A stretch of DNA of 64,000 nt from Diphasiastrum complanatum (GCA_029204225.1 CM055110.1:40564923-40628922); one strand, 5' to 3'. Numbered from the stretch's first letter, positions 10,383 to 22,314 are shown. Notes: generated by a model not told the origin, from the sequence alone. Made by a program: numbers and translations.

Positions 10383-10937
10383 GAAGTATTCGCACCAGAA
10401 AGGATTCTTAATAAAATATATTGGTCAATTCTACCTAAAGAAGTTCAGACCGATGACCCAGCGGTTGATTTTTTAGCCAATTGTAACTATTTCTACCGGA
10501 GACATCATACAATTCCGAACCGCCACATTAGGTACTTTGCAGATCATTGTGGCCTAATATCATTCCTTTCTACCTTAAATTGTTTCTGGGATAGAGATTT
10601 GCCGCCAATAGTTTTGGATCTAAATAAGCCCCTAAACATACCCATGGATCACATCAATGTGGCAAGGCTTTACTATCGGACAGTGATCACCAACGAACTT
10701 CACATTGACATGGTTGAATCTTGGTACGTGTACGGATTTTTACAGAACATGCTTGATTACTATCGGCCGCAACCATTTTTGGGCAAAATTCGATTTGAGA
10801 GAATGGAACAGATTGCCAGAGAAGTTCATAAAATCCGGGTCGCCATCAATGTAGAGCTGCAAGAAAGACCAGACAAGACAACAGGCAGTGGCAATTGGCG
10901 TGGGACCGCCAATATTTTGACGGAGGGGATAATGTAG
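10381..10937 (+). pseudogene. Gypsy-2 3'-terminal ORF of unknown function (5' truncated)
   Basis: Open frame of about 185 codons whose 5' end is cut by the Copia-2 LTR stub; its stop TAG lies in the first bases of the Gypsy-2 LTR. The protein is about 20 percent aromatic and rich in charged residues. It contains WSILPKEV, IPNRHIRYF, LPPIVLDLNKPL and ARLYYRTV blocks. These align, in the same order and spacing, with FNWPVIPSEY, CPDPTIRATT, LPSIFFDVNKTL and AHVYYRAA in the last ORF of Gypsy-1 (about 13850-14350), which also sits beside a 3' LTR. I see no transmembrane segment or catalytic motif, so an envelope role is not supported. It is probably an accessory domain of this Gypsy lineage. Confidence 0.6.
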
Positions 10938-11691
10938 GCTGATAATCTATGAATATTCGAGCCATCTTGAAAAAGATACAGACTTAAGCCTAGAACTGGA
11001 TCAGTCAAGTTTAGGCCTTTGCGCCACGTTATAACGACTTAAGGTTGTTTAGTTCTAATCCTAAGTCTAGAAGATTGAAACTTAAACTAGTCTGAATAAG
11101 TTCAACTTAAGTTAGTTCAGTTGTTTATGGTCCATTGGGGGTTTGTCCCATGGTACCAAGTTAAGCCTATGTGGCCTATTTGTCCCATAGTGCCTTCTTG
11201 TAAGTGACCATTACTCCAAGTATATATAGGAGTGGAAGAGTCCATTTTGAGGAAGAACCTCATTTGCAATACATGCCTATCTTTCTCTCTAAGTGTTCTC
11301 CCTTGTGTGGTTTCGTATACTGTGTTACTTCACATTGTATTGTATATTATTCATCTGGCAATAGGTTAAGTTAATCTAGGCCCTCCATTCTCTAGCAGAG
11401 AAAGTCGTAGAGGAGGAGATTTTAGGTTAAGCCATCATTTAATTAGGTTAAGCTGTCATTTGAGTCAGTTCCTAAGTAGAGAAACGAGAGTAGAGTGGAT
11501 CTTGCTGAAATACTCACCCAGTCACTGTAGATCTTCTCATCCTTCAACCTCTCGGTTAGTTGGAAGCCATAGCCATTGGTTGGGAAAGCCACAGTGCCTA
11601 GTCGGAGCCATAACGTGTTCTAGTTGGGAGTCCACCATAGCACTCTTTAGTTGGAGCCATATCCAGAGTTGAGGGATACGAATAGCCAACA
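10933..11691 (+). repeat. Gypsy-2 3' LTR
   Basis: Starts TGTAGGCT after the purine run GGAGGGGATAA (polypurine tract) and ends AGCCAACA, an inverted terminus. TATATATAGG at 11221-11230 is a good TATA box, followed by the sort of leader sequence seen in R/U5. No second LTR is present because the body of the element is missing. Confidence 0.65.
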
Positions 11692-11891
11692 AAGTCCACA
11701 CAATACAACAAGTTTAGAAAAGCATCCAAGTTCATACAGAAAGAGAAAACTAGATGATTGTTGAGTAGAAGATCATCATTGTCATCAAACCATGACATGT
11801 TCAAAATTGCTTTGCAAATTCACTGAACAAAAGAAGGGAAATACTCAATTTAAATGTATTGATTGTATTACAACAAAATACAAAGTGTCAA
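11692..11891 (-). other. 3' flank of the split gene
   Basis: AT-rich sequence downstream (on the minus strand) of the stop at 11892, probably its 3' UTR. No other feature. Confidence 0.4.
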
Positions 11892-12962
11892 CTATTCATC
11901 ATCAGATCGTGTGTCAGATTCTATGGCAGTATTGTCATGAAGAAATTCTCTGCTAGCGTATGCATCTAATAGATGTGCATTATCCTTATTTCCACTAAGC
12001 TCAATATAAGTGGAATACAATGAATAATGAGAGCTCCTTAAAGGAACATTCCCATCAGTAAAACCTAAAATTTTCAAAACATAAGATCTTTTGACAAAAA
12101 TGATCTTATTTGTCTTAACAAATTTATGTCCTCCTAGGTAAAATGATAAAGCTTTCTGTCATTATAAGACTCTCCCCAACTGGGCTCAACTTGGAATGAG
12201 GAATACAGATCTCATTCTTCAAAAAATGCCTAAGATAGTGGCCAAGTCCACTATCCCTCTGGAACGAGGATGCGTGTTGTCTGAAATCACCTCGTCTCGC
12301 AACAAAATCATAAATTATGAGACCATCCTGCAATAGGAAATATGTTAGCAAAAACATATTCAGTGATTAAAAACATTGTAATGCAAGGAAGTTTAAACAC
12401 TTACACATTTTTCATCAACAACAGCAACCAGATCAGGATGATCAATATAATGACCACGTACTGAAGTGTAATCATCAGTGAAATGCATTAATGATGAATG
12501 AGGGAAGCCCATCTGGGATTGAAATGTCGTGAATTTCTCATCGGATGGTCTGCCTCGCCCATCCTCAGCAATATTCAATAAAGCCTTAGTCAACATTCTT
12601 CACTGGTCATAAGTCCCTCCTCATCATCAAAATCAATACCATCAACAAGGTCATCTGTTTCAAAATCTACAAAGTCGAAAAATTCGGAAATTGTGCTGGA
12701 TAATAAACATAGAACCTCATCTTCACGATAGTAAAAAATTTTACATAGATCAGCAGTAATAAAATATAGATCATCATTAATATAATATATAGGCAAATTG
12801 AAAAGACATTTAGACTCCTCTATCGGGATCGATTCATCAGTAGATGTATTTTGGCCGATAAAAGAATCCCGGAGAACATCAGTATTTACATCAATAAAGA
12901 TACTTCCTCATCATCTGGGATCTGAAGTAAAAGGAAAAGTACGAAACCACTCTGATATTCTA
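11892..12962 (-). pseudogene. 3' part of an unrecognised intron-bearing gene, cut off by Gypsy-1
   Basis: Several minus-strand frames form one decayed gene. A 77-base intron is clear: donor GTAAGTG after ...VVDEKC (exon ends 12405) and acceptor TTTCCTATTGCAG before DGLIIYDF (exon starts 12327), in phase 0. Upstream coding (12926-12590) is acidic and rich in Asp/Glu/Phe; it changes frame near 12915 and again near 12595. Downstream coding also shifts frame near 12130 before ending at TAG 11892-11894. The right boundary is the TTCTA target duplication of Gypsy-1; the 5' part continues at 23160-23513. I do not recognise the protein family. The intron argues for an origin as an ordinary gene rather than a retroelement ORF. 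Confidence 0.5.
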
Positions 12963-13782
12963 CGTACGGTCGAAGATCTTGCATAATATAGCCCTCCCGC
13001 CTATCAACAAGGGTTAGATCACTGGATAGGTACCTAACTATACATAGATGCTATTTTTAGTTAGTTTCCTACTTTCTCCCTTAACTCTACTCACCACTAA
13101 CACTACTCTCCCTTAACTCTACTCCTCTACACTAACATTCATCATGATTGTAGGTGAAAGGAAGGGGATGATTAGAAAAGATGGAGGAAAAAGAAGATAG
13201 AAGAGAGAGATAGAGGGAGGGTGGAGGTTAGCTCAAATGCACATTATACTTGCTAAAGGAGAAACATAAACTATTGAAACCAAAAAAGCATGAACTTGAA
13301 AGCAATTGAAAACAACAAGAGCAATAGCAAGCATTGAATTGCAAATGAGGATGCTTCTCTTCCAAAATTGGTAGAGTTTCCTCCTCCTCATTAAGCATGA
13401 AAATAGTTTACAAATGGTGTCTTTTTATAAAATGGGGAAGGCCCTTGCCCCTCAATCCTATTGGCTAATATTCACAATGATCTTATCCATTCATCTTGGA
13501 CCCAACTTGATCCAAGGGTCCACAAAAAGTACATTGGTGATCACAAGATTCATGTGAGTCCCAATTTGGACCCAACTCTAAAAAGTAATCTCTAAGTTTA
13601 AAAATGACTTTGGGCCTCTAGTTTTATTTTAATTCCAAGGCCCAAGTCAAGTTTATTTTATTTACAACTTTACTTGCATGCTCATTGGGCCATGGGCTTA
13701 TGCGCGCAAGATGCCATGCCCTCGCAACACATTTTATTGGATGATTTTATTTATTTACACTTTGTTGGGAATACCCCCAACA
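12963..13782 (-). repeat. Gypsy-1 3' LTR
   Basis: Matches 22338-23159 over its full length. The outer end holds the near-palindrome TGTTGGGAATACCCCCAACA (13763-13782). The other terminal dinucleotide is CG instead of TG at 12963, a point change relative to the right LTR. TATAAAAAG on the minus strand at about 13421-13429. No convincing polypurine tract is seen next to it. Confidence 0.9.
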
Positions 13783-13828
13783 TGACCCACGGCCTGAAGT
13801 AGTGTCGGTCCCTCAGCACTCTGTCGGT

Positions 13829-16800
13829 TTAGTAGAGCGTTTTCTTCGCCTGCCTTTGCTGGATGAGGTAGGTGGTGACATCCTCCATAAAGTTGAGGCG
13901 GTCCAATTTCTTCAAGTCCTTTGGCTTGTGAAGAGACTTGTAGGCCCCCCGCAGCCAATCTTGGTCGACCCATGTTTGGAATCGGCGTGTCCATGGATCA
14001 CCTTGAAGCGCAGCTCGGTAATAGACATGAGCTATTGGCAGTTGATCTTCAATTTTGTCTGAAGGTAGCGTCTTATTAACATCAAAAAATATGGATGGGA
14101 GAAAATTGTCCCATTTAGTTTTGATCCCCATCACATGTTCCAAGTCCCAGGCGTAAGTGGTTGTCGCGCGAATTGTTGGATCAGGACAATTGATATATTG
14201 GTTGGCGAACGCGGTGAGATCCCTTCTGGCGTCTACATCTGTGGTCCACCTATATTCTGATGGTATTACCGGCCAATTAAAATTCTGTAGTGTGATCTTG
14301 TCCAGAGGGGTGCCGCATTCTGCCCATTTGGATCTTTGTGGACATGGCAGAAAGTGCGCGTTCACCCGTAATTGTTGTGGACTTGTCACGTAGGCCCTGA
14401 TGGCCGCAGAGTCTCTTTCGAACAATTGCTGACGCCACTCTGGTTGTGGTTGGAGGGCAGGTAATACTTGCAGTTCGTTGCCCTTGATTGTCTAAGCAGA
14501 AAATGATATCTGACAGCCGCCTCTTGATGACTTGTGGAAATACTTTGACAAAAATTCATTGATTTTCTCCTCCACGGACTTTGGTCTACGGAAGGCCCGG
14601 CTGGCAAATATCGTGCGCGAACCTATGAATGATGTGGCTTGGCTTTGGCTGGTAGTTGCGCCTTGGCCCTGGTCTCGCGTCTCAGCAGCCATATCTGTTT
14701 GCTCTTGGTCCTGGCCTTCGGACCCTTGATTTTGTTGAAATCCTCCTGCTGCCTGCTGGCTCTAGTCTTGGCTTGTACTGGCCTGTGCAGCATCAAAAGT
14801 AGGTGGCAGTGGAATTACCATGGGGTGGGCTGGGCCTTCATTTCCATGAATTTCTGGCAGGCCTTGAGGGCTTGCTTGGCCTGGGCGAGCTCGTGCGTTG
14901 CGCTTGTACGATATTTAGTGAACTCTGCCTAGTAGTTGTTTAATGTTTGGCTATAAACCTACACCTGACGCCGTAGAAGATTCATTTCTGATTGAGAAAG
15001 TGGCCTTGAGTCCGGTGCAGGTTGAGCTAACCAGATGAGCTTTTCTTCTTGTAGGGCTTTGACCTATGTCCTCAAGTGCGTATTCTCTGTTTCCAAAAGG
15101 CTTAGTTGTGCTTGGATGGGAGCAAGCCGTTGAGACGCTTCAGATTGAAGCTCTCGCACCTTCATGGATGCCTCAGTCAACGCTTTGGAGAGACTTTGGG
15201 TATAGTTGTTGAGGCCCTCCTCCTTCTGCTGTAGCTTGGCAATCTCCTGGTGCCCTGCTTGTTTGTGTTGTTGAGCCAAAATCAGCTCTTGCTGTAGCTT
15301 GGTGAGGTCTACTCGCAGCTGTGTGTTACTCTTTGTCAGATGTAGTACCTTGCTTTCCAGAATGGCTTTGGCTGCTACCATATCCAGGATGTATTTTCTC
15401 AGAGTTTGGTACGTCGTCGTTAGATCTATAGGAGCAGTCGGTACACTGGCACTGGCAGGGGCTTGTGTTGTATCGGCCCCGACGACTTGTAGAGTACCGT
15501 CGTCATTGTCTTCTATCAAGTTCTCATTGGACCTGATGCCATTTGGGGCGGTAGGATCAGCTCAATCTGGCAATGGTACAAACACTGTTTGGACAAATGT
15601 GTCATCAAGCAACGGTTGGTTGCCCTCGGCAACCTTTGTTGGCGAAGCGGGTGGGGTTTGAGAAACAACTGTGGAAACAAGGGTGAGGACGGTTTGTCTA
15701 AACGAGATGATGGGAAGAACAGAAGAGAACTAGAGGGTGGTGTGGAGTATGGAAGAAGGTGAGGATGGAACAGAAAGTGTCTGACGTGGGGGTGAAAATT
15801 TGATGACTTGCATCCACGCCAGAGTGTCGGCAGACAATTGAGAATCAGAAGGATTGAATGGAATGGAAGCAACGATGGCGGCAGGAGTGATGGAAGATGC
15901 GATCGTGATGGATGGATTAGTGGATACTGGAAGAGAAATAGGAGTGGTATCAACAGAAGAAATGGGGATGGAGACAGAAACAAATGTGGATGGAACAGAA
16001 AGAGAGGTAGCGACAACAGAAATCGGAGTGGGGGGTTGCACGGAAGAAGAAGTGACAATGGTTGATGGATTGGTTAGTGCGGTAGTCGAGGGACATCTTT
16101 GGGTAGCAGGTGGAGATGTGGATGTAGAGGCAGCGCCACGCATTCGTTTGCTGGTCGTTGTGTTAATAACTGTAGGTTGGGAGGAGGTGGATGCTTGAGA
16201 TGGCGGATAAAGGTTAGTGTGTGGAATGAGGGTAGACAAAAGGGATGAGCGTTGAAAACCGCGCACCTTTGCCTCGAGAAGTGCATAGGCAAAGTTACAC
16301 AACAGGGGGCCTACTACGATTCGCTCATGGTTGTTGGGTTTTGATGGAGTTGGTTAGTTCTCGAACGAGGAAGCTATGCCAGTTGTATGGCACAATGGAG
16401 AGGCTAGGGAATTCCAGAAAGGATTCCACTATCTGACTCAGCAGCTTAGATTGGATTCTGTCCTTGCGAAATATTGAAATAACCAGAAAGTTATTCAACA
16501 GATGCGCAGCCATCTGAATGACGGGTTCCGTGGTAGCCTCTATAGGTAACCATTGTTAGTCTGTATGAGATTTTTGGTGCAGCTTGGGTGACGAAAGGCT
16601 TGATCAGAGTTTTGGCATTGTGATGAGAGAAGGGCTGACGATCACCGGACATAATGCCAATGGTAACCATTGAGTCGGCATTAATCCTGACCTTGTACGT
16701 GGTACCTTAGTACAGGAAGTGGAAACGAGGCTTTTTCTCGTCCTAGGTGACGTAGGCGTGAAGGGCGAGGCCCATGTTAATCTCAGAATTGAAGAGCGTC

Positions 16801-16953
16801 AGGTGAAAATCCATTGCCGCTAGAAGTGGACCGGCTGTCTATAGCCGTGGTTGGATTAGAGCGTCAGAGGGTAGAGGCCAAATCTGTGTGGCCTCAAGGA
16901 TGTCACGTTGAATCACCTGTTTGGCGCCAGAGTCTTCAGAGGATGAAGAGGCC
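13829..16953 (-). pseudogene. Gypsy-1 extra ORF downstream of integrase (unknown accessory protein)
   Basis: Originally one ORF of about 1000 codons starting at the ATG at 16953 (MASSSSEDSG), now carrying several in-frame TAG codons (for example near 16845, 15730, 15064, 15000, 14948 and 14492) and frameshifts near 16560, 16330 and 14820. From the N-terminus: a mixed domain, a long Ser/Thr/Pro-rich low-complexity stretch (about 15760-16200), a predicted coiled coil of about 100 residues (about 15070-15400, leucine/glutamine/lysine heptads), and a C-terminal globular domain (13829-14425). The last domain is shared with the Gypsy-2 3' ORF. It reads in the same sense as gag-pol, unlike the antisense ORFs reported in some Tat elements, and has no obvious membrane segment. 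Function unknown; position equals the env-like ORF of Athila. Confidence 0.6.
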
Positions 16954-18042
16954 ATGTTAGCAGTGATGATTAGAGGACAGAAAAATAGAAAAAATGGTGG
17001 AAAATGGAAAAGGGTGTGGAAGCGGCAGAAAACTGTGAATAACGAGTGTTGGATGACAAGAAGTGTAGTTCAGAGCGCAGATCGGTGTTCAGTATGATCA
17101 AATGATAGCTGGTAGGAAGTTTAGTTGCAAACAAAGAACTTGGTAATTTCAGTATAAATTTTGGCAGAGCTTTGCTAGCAAAGGTGACAAATGACTCAAA
17201 TTCAGCCCTTATATAGCGGAATTTAGAGTGCGTATTAGGTGAAATCCACTTTCCCTTGTTTAATTCCACCCAAATTTTGGCAAGCACCTTCTTCACAAAA
17301 TTCTAAGACCTCAGGGAAGTCTGCGAGAGTTCCTAACGTGATTTGACTGTTATGCGAAGGTTCTGCGAGGGTTTAGGCTGTCTGCAAGGGTTCAACTCTT
17401 GCAGGAAGTGATCTCTTGCACAACTTGTCCCTGTGATTGGATTTTAAAGATCAAACCATGTAGGCAGACTAATTTCACTGCTCTGATTTCATTTAGACAC
17501 ATTGCGAGGTTTGGTAAGATGATCTTGAGGCTTTGCGAGGGTTTTGAAAATTTAGCTTTTGGGAACTCTCGCATACACTAAAAAATGATGATTCCTCCAT
17601 CAAGAACTCTCACAGAGATTTTTATGGATGCATCTGGGTCAAATCTGGTGACTGTCCAAGTTTCAAGAGCTCTCTCCCAGGGGATCCCAAAAAGTCATGA
17701 AAAAAGTGCTCTTTCAGAGTGTTTTTAGATGAGATCTCAAGATGTTCTGATTTTTAACTTTTGTAAATTGGTAATCAACTTCATCCATGCTTGATCTGAC
17801 TGTTGGTGGTTCTCTAGAAGTTCTGATAGATACTTGGTAGTAGATCCATCAGTTAGTCTGATGATCTGTTTCCTTCTTGATCCTATCTGGATATGGATCC
17901 TGATGGATTTTTCCGATCTTGCCAGATCTGGCTGAATCTAGATGGATCTAGCTTGATTTGGCTTGACCTTCTTAGATCTAGCGGTGATGGTTTAGTAGAA
18001 TAGCTTTTCGTAACATGTCATCGCCAATCTGGATCTATCTTA
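16954..18042 (-). other. Noncoding spacer between Gypsy-1 integrase and extra ORF
   Basis: No convincing coding. Between about 17320 and 17620 it repeats short phrases of the form TGCGAGGGTTC / GAACTCTCGCA. The same phrases recur in the leader at 21590-21900, so the two noncoding regions share a motif. Confidence 0.5.
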
Positions 18043-18940
18043 CTACGGTGGCCAGTATTTGTGCAACCGGCTACCGTTGATGGGTGTATCGAATGGTGTC
18101 CCATCTAGCTTTTCCAAATTCACGGCTCCATGATTAAGAATTTCCTTGATCGTATAAGCACCTTCGCCTGTGAATTTTAACTTTTCCTTGATCGTCTTGG
18201 TTTTATACATCAAGATCAGATCTCCGGAGCAAAGATCCTTCTTTTGTAACCTATGATCATGCCATGTCTTGCATCTTTCCTTTTGGGCTGCCAGTGCGTG
18301 CACAACTAGTAAGCGTGTTTCACAGAGTTTATGCAGAGCTTCGTGGCATAGTTGTAGAGATTTGGACTCATTAAGACGTTGCGTGGTGGCAATCCTTAAT
18401 GAAAAAACTAAAAACTCTACTGGCATTACAGCATCCTGACCATATACCAATTGGAAGGGAGTTTGATCAGTTCTTCCTTTATATGTTGTCCTGAATGCCC
18501 ATAGACAGCATGCAACTTATGTTCCCAATCTGATATGCTAGCTTCAACTGTTTTTGTGAGCACGCTACACATGATCTTATTGGATGATTCTGCTTGCCCA
18601 TTACCAGGAGGATAATAAGGCGTACTGGTTCTATGGATCACGAAATTCCTCCAACAGGAGCTTGATGGTCTCGTTGATGAAATGGCTTTCGCGATCGCTG
18701 CCTTGCTCCACCGAGCATCCGAAGCGTATAATGATATTTTCATAAAGGAACTTGGCAGTGGTCCTAGCATCAGCTACTCTTACTGCATTGGCTTCAACCC
18801 ATTTGGTGAGGTAGTCTGTGGCTATGATTATGTATCGAGCCTAGGAACTCCTTGTTGTAGGGTGAATTGGACCAATGTCATCCAATCTCCACTTTTTGAA
18901 TGGTGCTTGGGCTAAGACTGGGTGTAGTAAGTCGTAATTT
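18043..18940 (-). pseudogene. Gypsy-1 integrase (decayed)
   Basis: Reads from APFKKWRLDDIGPIHP (about 18905) through IIIATDYLTKWVEANAV (first catalytic Asp), SDRESHFINETI (second Asp) and YYPPGNGQAESSNK (catalytic Glu), to the C-terminal GEGAYTIKEI and the end HKYWPP at 18043. There is a stop early in the core (after HPTTRSS), another near the middle and a frameshift near 18470 in the WAFRTTYKG block. The zinc-binding N-terminus is mostly gone. No chromodomain follows, which fits the Athila/Tat side of Ty3/gypsy. The closest relative in the window is the Gypsy-3 integrase at 43676-48830. Confidence 0.85.
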
Positions 18941-18973
18941 AATCTCGTTAGTCTCCTTGCCCTTTTGCGCACA

Positions 18974-20656
18974 TCAGTTCTTGAAAGTCTTAGGCATCTC
19001 GTGAACTGACGCTCGTCGAGATTCCTCTTTCAGCATATCGATCTTAGCCCGACTGGTCATTTTTTTATTTTTTGTCACCTGTGTAGAAGATGACGCTATA
19101 TATGAGTCCAACTTGATTGACTTCAAGGATTCCAATACTTTATTTTTGCTCTTTTTTGTCATCTTGGTGGATTCGTCCTTGTTGTCCTTCATTACGACTG
19201 TCGTGACATTCGCCTCATGGTTGTGAATATCCACATCCACTGTAGCTATCGCCTCATTGGGTAGATCACTCCAATGGATCACCTGGTTGTAGCGCTGCTG
19301 CAACTGATTCTTCTTATTCGTAGGTGCCTTGGGTGGATCGATCCTTGAGACCTTCGCCATAGTAGACTTTTGTGGTGGTTGAGCTGGTACTTTCTTGATT
19401 CCGTAACGATCTGGGTCCATGTGGTGTAGGACCTATTCATCAGTCAGTTCAATCTCTTTATTATAAGTTAGAGCATGTTGCCAAGGGACCAAATCATCAT
19501 CCACTGGGTTCTCAATAGGTTCCACTGACATCCATGCTACGTTTATCATATTCATCCCAAATGTGATGGGTGTGTCTATAGTGTAACACTTGGGTGAAGA
19601 TGTACTAGGTTCTGGATTTGATTCATATTGACATGCCTGGCAGTCAATAGTTGCTAATGCATCCATCCATATCACGACATTCATCTCTGAATGATAGTGA
19701 CCCCCCTTGGCTGCCCTTGGGCGATCAATCGTGTGATCTGTCGTGGATGATTCGTCATCAACTTTGGGTGCAATAGGTTTCACCGCCCATGTGGTTGGAT
19801 AAACCTTTACAGCCTGCTCTCTATTCTCGAAGGTGAGTTTCCCCGTACCCCAGTTGTGTACTACTTGCGCAGTCCTCAACCATGGTCTTCCCAATAAAAC
19901 ATGGTATGCAGATGGGGATTTAGGTATATCCATGACTATAAAAGTAATCACAAACTGCATGCCCGCTATCTTTATAGGGATATCGGCAACTACACCTTTT
20001 GGTTTCACACAAGCTTGATCTGCTAGTTTGATGGCGAATTTTGCTGGCTTCAATCCTTGTAGATCCCATTTTTCATACAAAGTAGTGGAGATCAAATTGA
20101 CACCTGATTCTCCATCTACCATTGTCGCCTCGTCCTCGTATCTCTTGTGTTTGATTGGCAAAGTGATGTTGTGTTCCTCACTTTCCCATGCTGCTCCAAT
20201 GTAAAGGACGTTATTTGTTTCTTCATAGCCTGTACAATATATGGGCTCAGGCGGTACTGGATCCTCATTCGCTTTGGCCCATTCAGCTAGAAGGCTTTTC
20301 ACTTGTGGTGCAATTCGTAGTAGTTCTCCGAGTGGTAAACTAACACGACTTGGCAGTAAAAGTGCAAGTCTTTCAGTGCGTGGTTCCTCGGGCTCCACCA
20401 TGTGAAAAGGTGGTTCATGTTTGTGCAACTGATCATTCTAATCAGTGCACAGTGGTGAGCCCGTTTGCGATTCCCGTTCGACGCCAACTGAAGGTTCCGT
20501 AAGATTATCTCTTTCTTGCTCTTTTTTCTCCACTTGTGCTTTCTGTACCCAGTGTCTTATTTTCTGGTACTGTCTTCTTTCTTCCCTCACATTCGAATAT
20601 GGCAGTGAAGTTGAGGGATGGTCGTCAGTGACCGATGGTGGTGGTGAGGGAGCCAC
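18974..20656 (-). pseudogene. Gypsy-1 protease region
   Basis: One frame interrupted by TAG at about 20438 and 19433. The retropepsin-like core lies near 19900-20110: ATMVDGESGVNLIS stands where the D-S/T-G active site belongs, so the second and third catalytic-loop residues are changed (DGE rather than DSG), and HVLLGRPWLRTAQVV is the typical flap/C-terminal signature of plant Ty3/gypsy proteases. The upstream part (20438-20656) is charged, rich in Lys/Arg/Glu, and the downstream part (18974-19420) is lysine-rich linker. Protease would mature the polyprotein. RT should start just downstream but is absent. Confidence 0.75.
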
Positions 20657-20685
20657 TTCCTTCCTCTTCTGCGCTCACATAACAG

Positions 20686-21462
20686 CTAACACATGAGCAT
20701 GGAATTGTCGTCCTTCCGATGGCATCCTGCTGGAACTGTTGGTTGTTGTATTGCAATGAAGTTAAAAGGTGCACTAGTTCCAGGTTTAAATGGACAATTC
20801 TTGTAACAGTGTCCATAACTGTATTCTCGACAGAAGGATGTATATTGTCCCTTGTAGGGACATTCTGCAATTCTGTGTCCTTCGCCACATCCATAGCAGC
20901 CGTAGTTTCTTCCGCCTTGACGCTGAGTTTGAGTTGCATAGGCCGCAATATATTCATTTATGGAAGGATCCATAAATGGTTCATCCGGTCCGTACCATTG
21001 CTGCTGCTCAGGTTGAGGTGGCATTTGCATCTCTGGTTCCGTTGTTGTCAGGTTTACATAGGCCACTTGTTGATAGGCTGGCCCTAGTGGAGCACGTAAG
21101 GCCTTACGCTATGGTTGATTTGGTGCGCTATACCTTGGTGTTGCATTGGGTGCTCCTTGATGGTAAGGATAAGAATTCTAATAAGGACTTCTTTTCTGTT
21201 GAACAATCCGGGAATTGAACGGGCAAAATGTCATATTGTGCGATGTTGCATTGCACAGATGGCATAATCTTTGTGTCAGTCTAAGATTTTGCTTTAGGAC
21301 TGGACACTCATTCGTTGTATGGTTTTGCGTGCACACTGAACACCATACATTCTCCCATCTTGGATACTGCAGTTGGTTTGGTTCCGGTTGATGTGGCATT
21401 ACTGCTACAGCTCCTTGTAAGACTTTCAGTTTTTGGTCAAACTGTGCCGTAAGTTGCTCCAT
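20686..21462 (-). pseudogene. Gypsy-1 Gag C-terminal region with several zinc knuckles
   Basis: One frame broken by a TAG at about 21178 and ended by TAG at 20686. It holds a series of CCHC-type knuckles: CSVCTQNHTTNEC and CHLCNATSHNMTFC near 21250-21330, CYGCGEGHRIAEC near 20880, and a degenerate CREYSYGHCYKNC near 20820. Gag knuckles bind the element RNA. The first (about 400-residue) capsid part of Gag expected upstream is not visible, so the Gag is shortened at its N-terminus. The frame differs from that of the protease, consistent with a frameshift or indel near 20670. Confidence 0.7.
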
Positions 21463-22314
21463 CTACTGTTTTTACTCCTTGCACTAATTGACCTGAGATT
21501 TTGACAGTAGCTGGATCTGATGCAGATCTTTCCACTAATCTAGTCTGCAAGGATTCTCTTGTGCGATTCTGAATCGATTAAGAGGGTCTACGAGAGTTCT
21601 TATTGGAAGGATTTGCTGGATCTTCACTTTTTAGTGATTTTTTCACACTTAAATCCAATTTTCTGCTCACTGGAATCAGACTAATTCTTGCAAGCTCTTC
21701 TGTGTCCTTGTCTCACTGAGATGAAACTTCAAAATCCTCTGTGAGAGTTCTTGACCACTGGAACTGAAAATTTTGCTGTCTGCGAGGGTTCACTGGTACT
21801 TTCCCATCTTTTTTTCACTGGGAACTCTCACAAGCTTCTCTGTATCCTGGTCTCAGTGAGATAAAATTTCAGAGGGCTTTGCGAGAATTCTTATGAAGAT
21901 TTGAATTTTTTTTGGATTTTTTCAAGGGTTTTTTGAATTTTTTATGATTTTTCTCTGATTTTTACAATCTGCTTGGAACTAACTCTTGCAAGCTTCTATG
22001 TAGGTCTGAGACAGTACCCTGGAGCTGTTGCTTGTCATGCAAGAGTTAATTCTCACTGATTCTTGAGATATAAAAATCTGATGAGATTTTAGGCTCTTTT
22101 TCTCTCCAAAATACAGATTGGTGTGTTTTTTGGGTTTCAAGCCCTTAGAGGTTGTTCAGGACCTCCTCTACCCTCTCACACCTCCTCCGCTAGCTGTGAA
22201 CAGTCCAAACACAAAAAAATACAGAAAACTAACTCTAAACACCCAAAACTCTACCTAAAACTACCCTAAAAAGCAAGAAAATAGCTAAAATGCAGCTAAA
22301 TTAGTTAGTGGAAA
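21463..22314 (-). other. Gypsy-1 leader
   Basis: No capsid coding visible. Contains reiterated TGCGAGRGTTC-type phrases, also present at 17320-17620. Confidence 0.5.

Noticed and set aside
12590-12986. Acidic frame 12590-12926 as a separate small gene
   Set aside because: It lies in line with the split gene and near its splice-bearing part, so it is read as a frameshifted exon of that gene.
15299-16198. Plus-strand open frames opposite the Gypsy-1 extra ORF
   Set aside because: Antisense shadows of the Ser/Thr/Pro-rich and coiled-coil coding; composition follows the real frame and no domain is seen.
13829-16953. Envelope gene in Gypsy-1
   Set aside because: The position fits Athila env-like ORFs, but I see no signal peptide or transmembrane segment.
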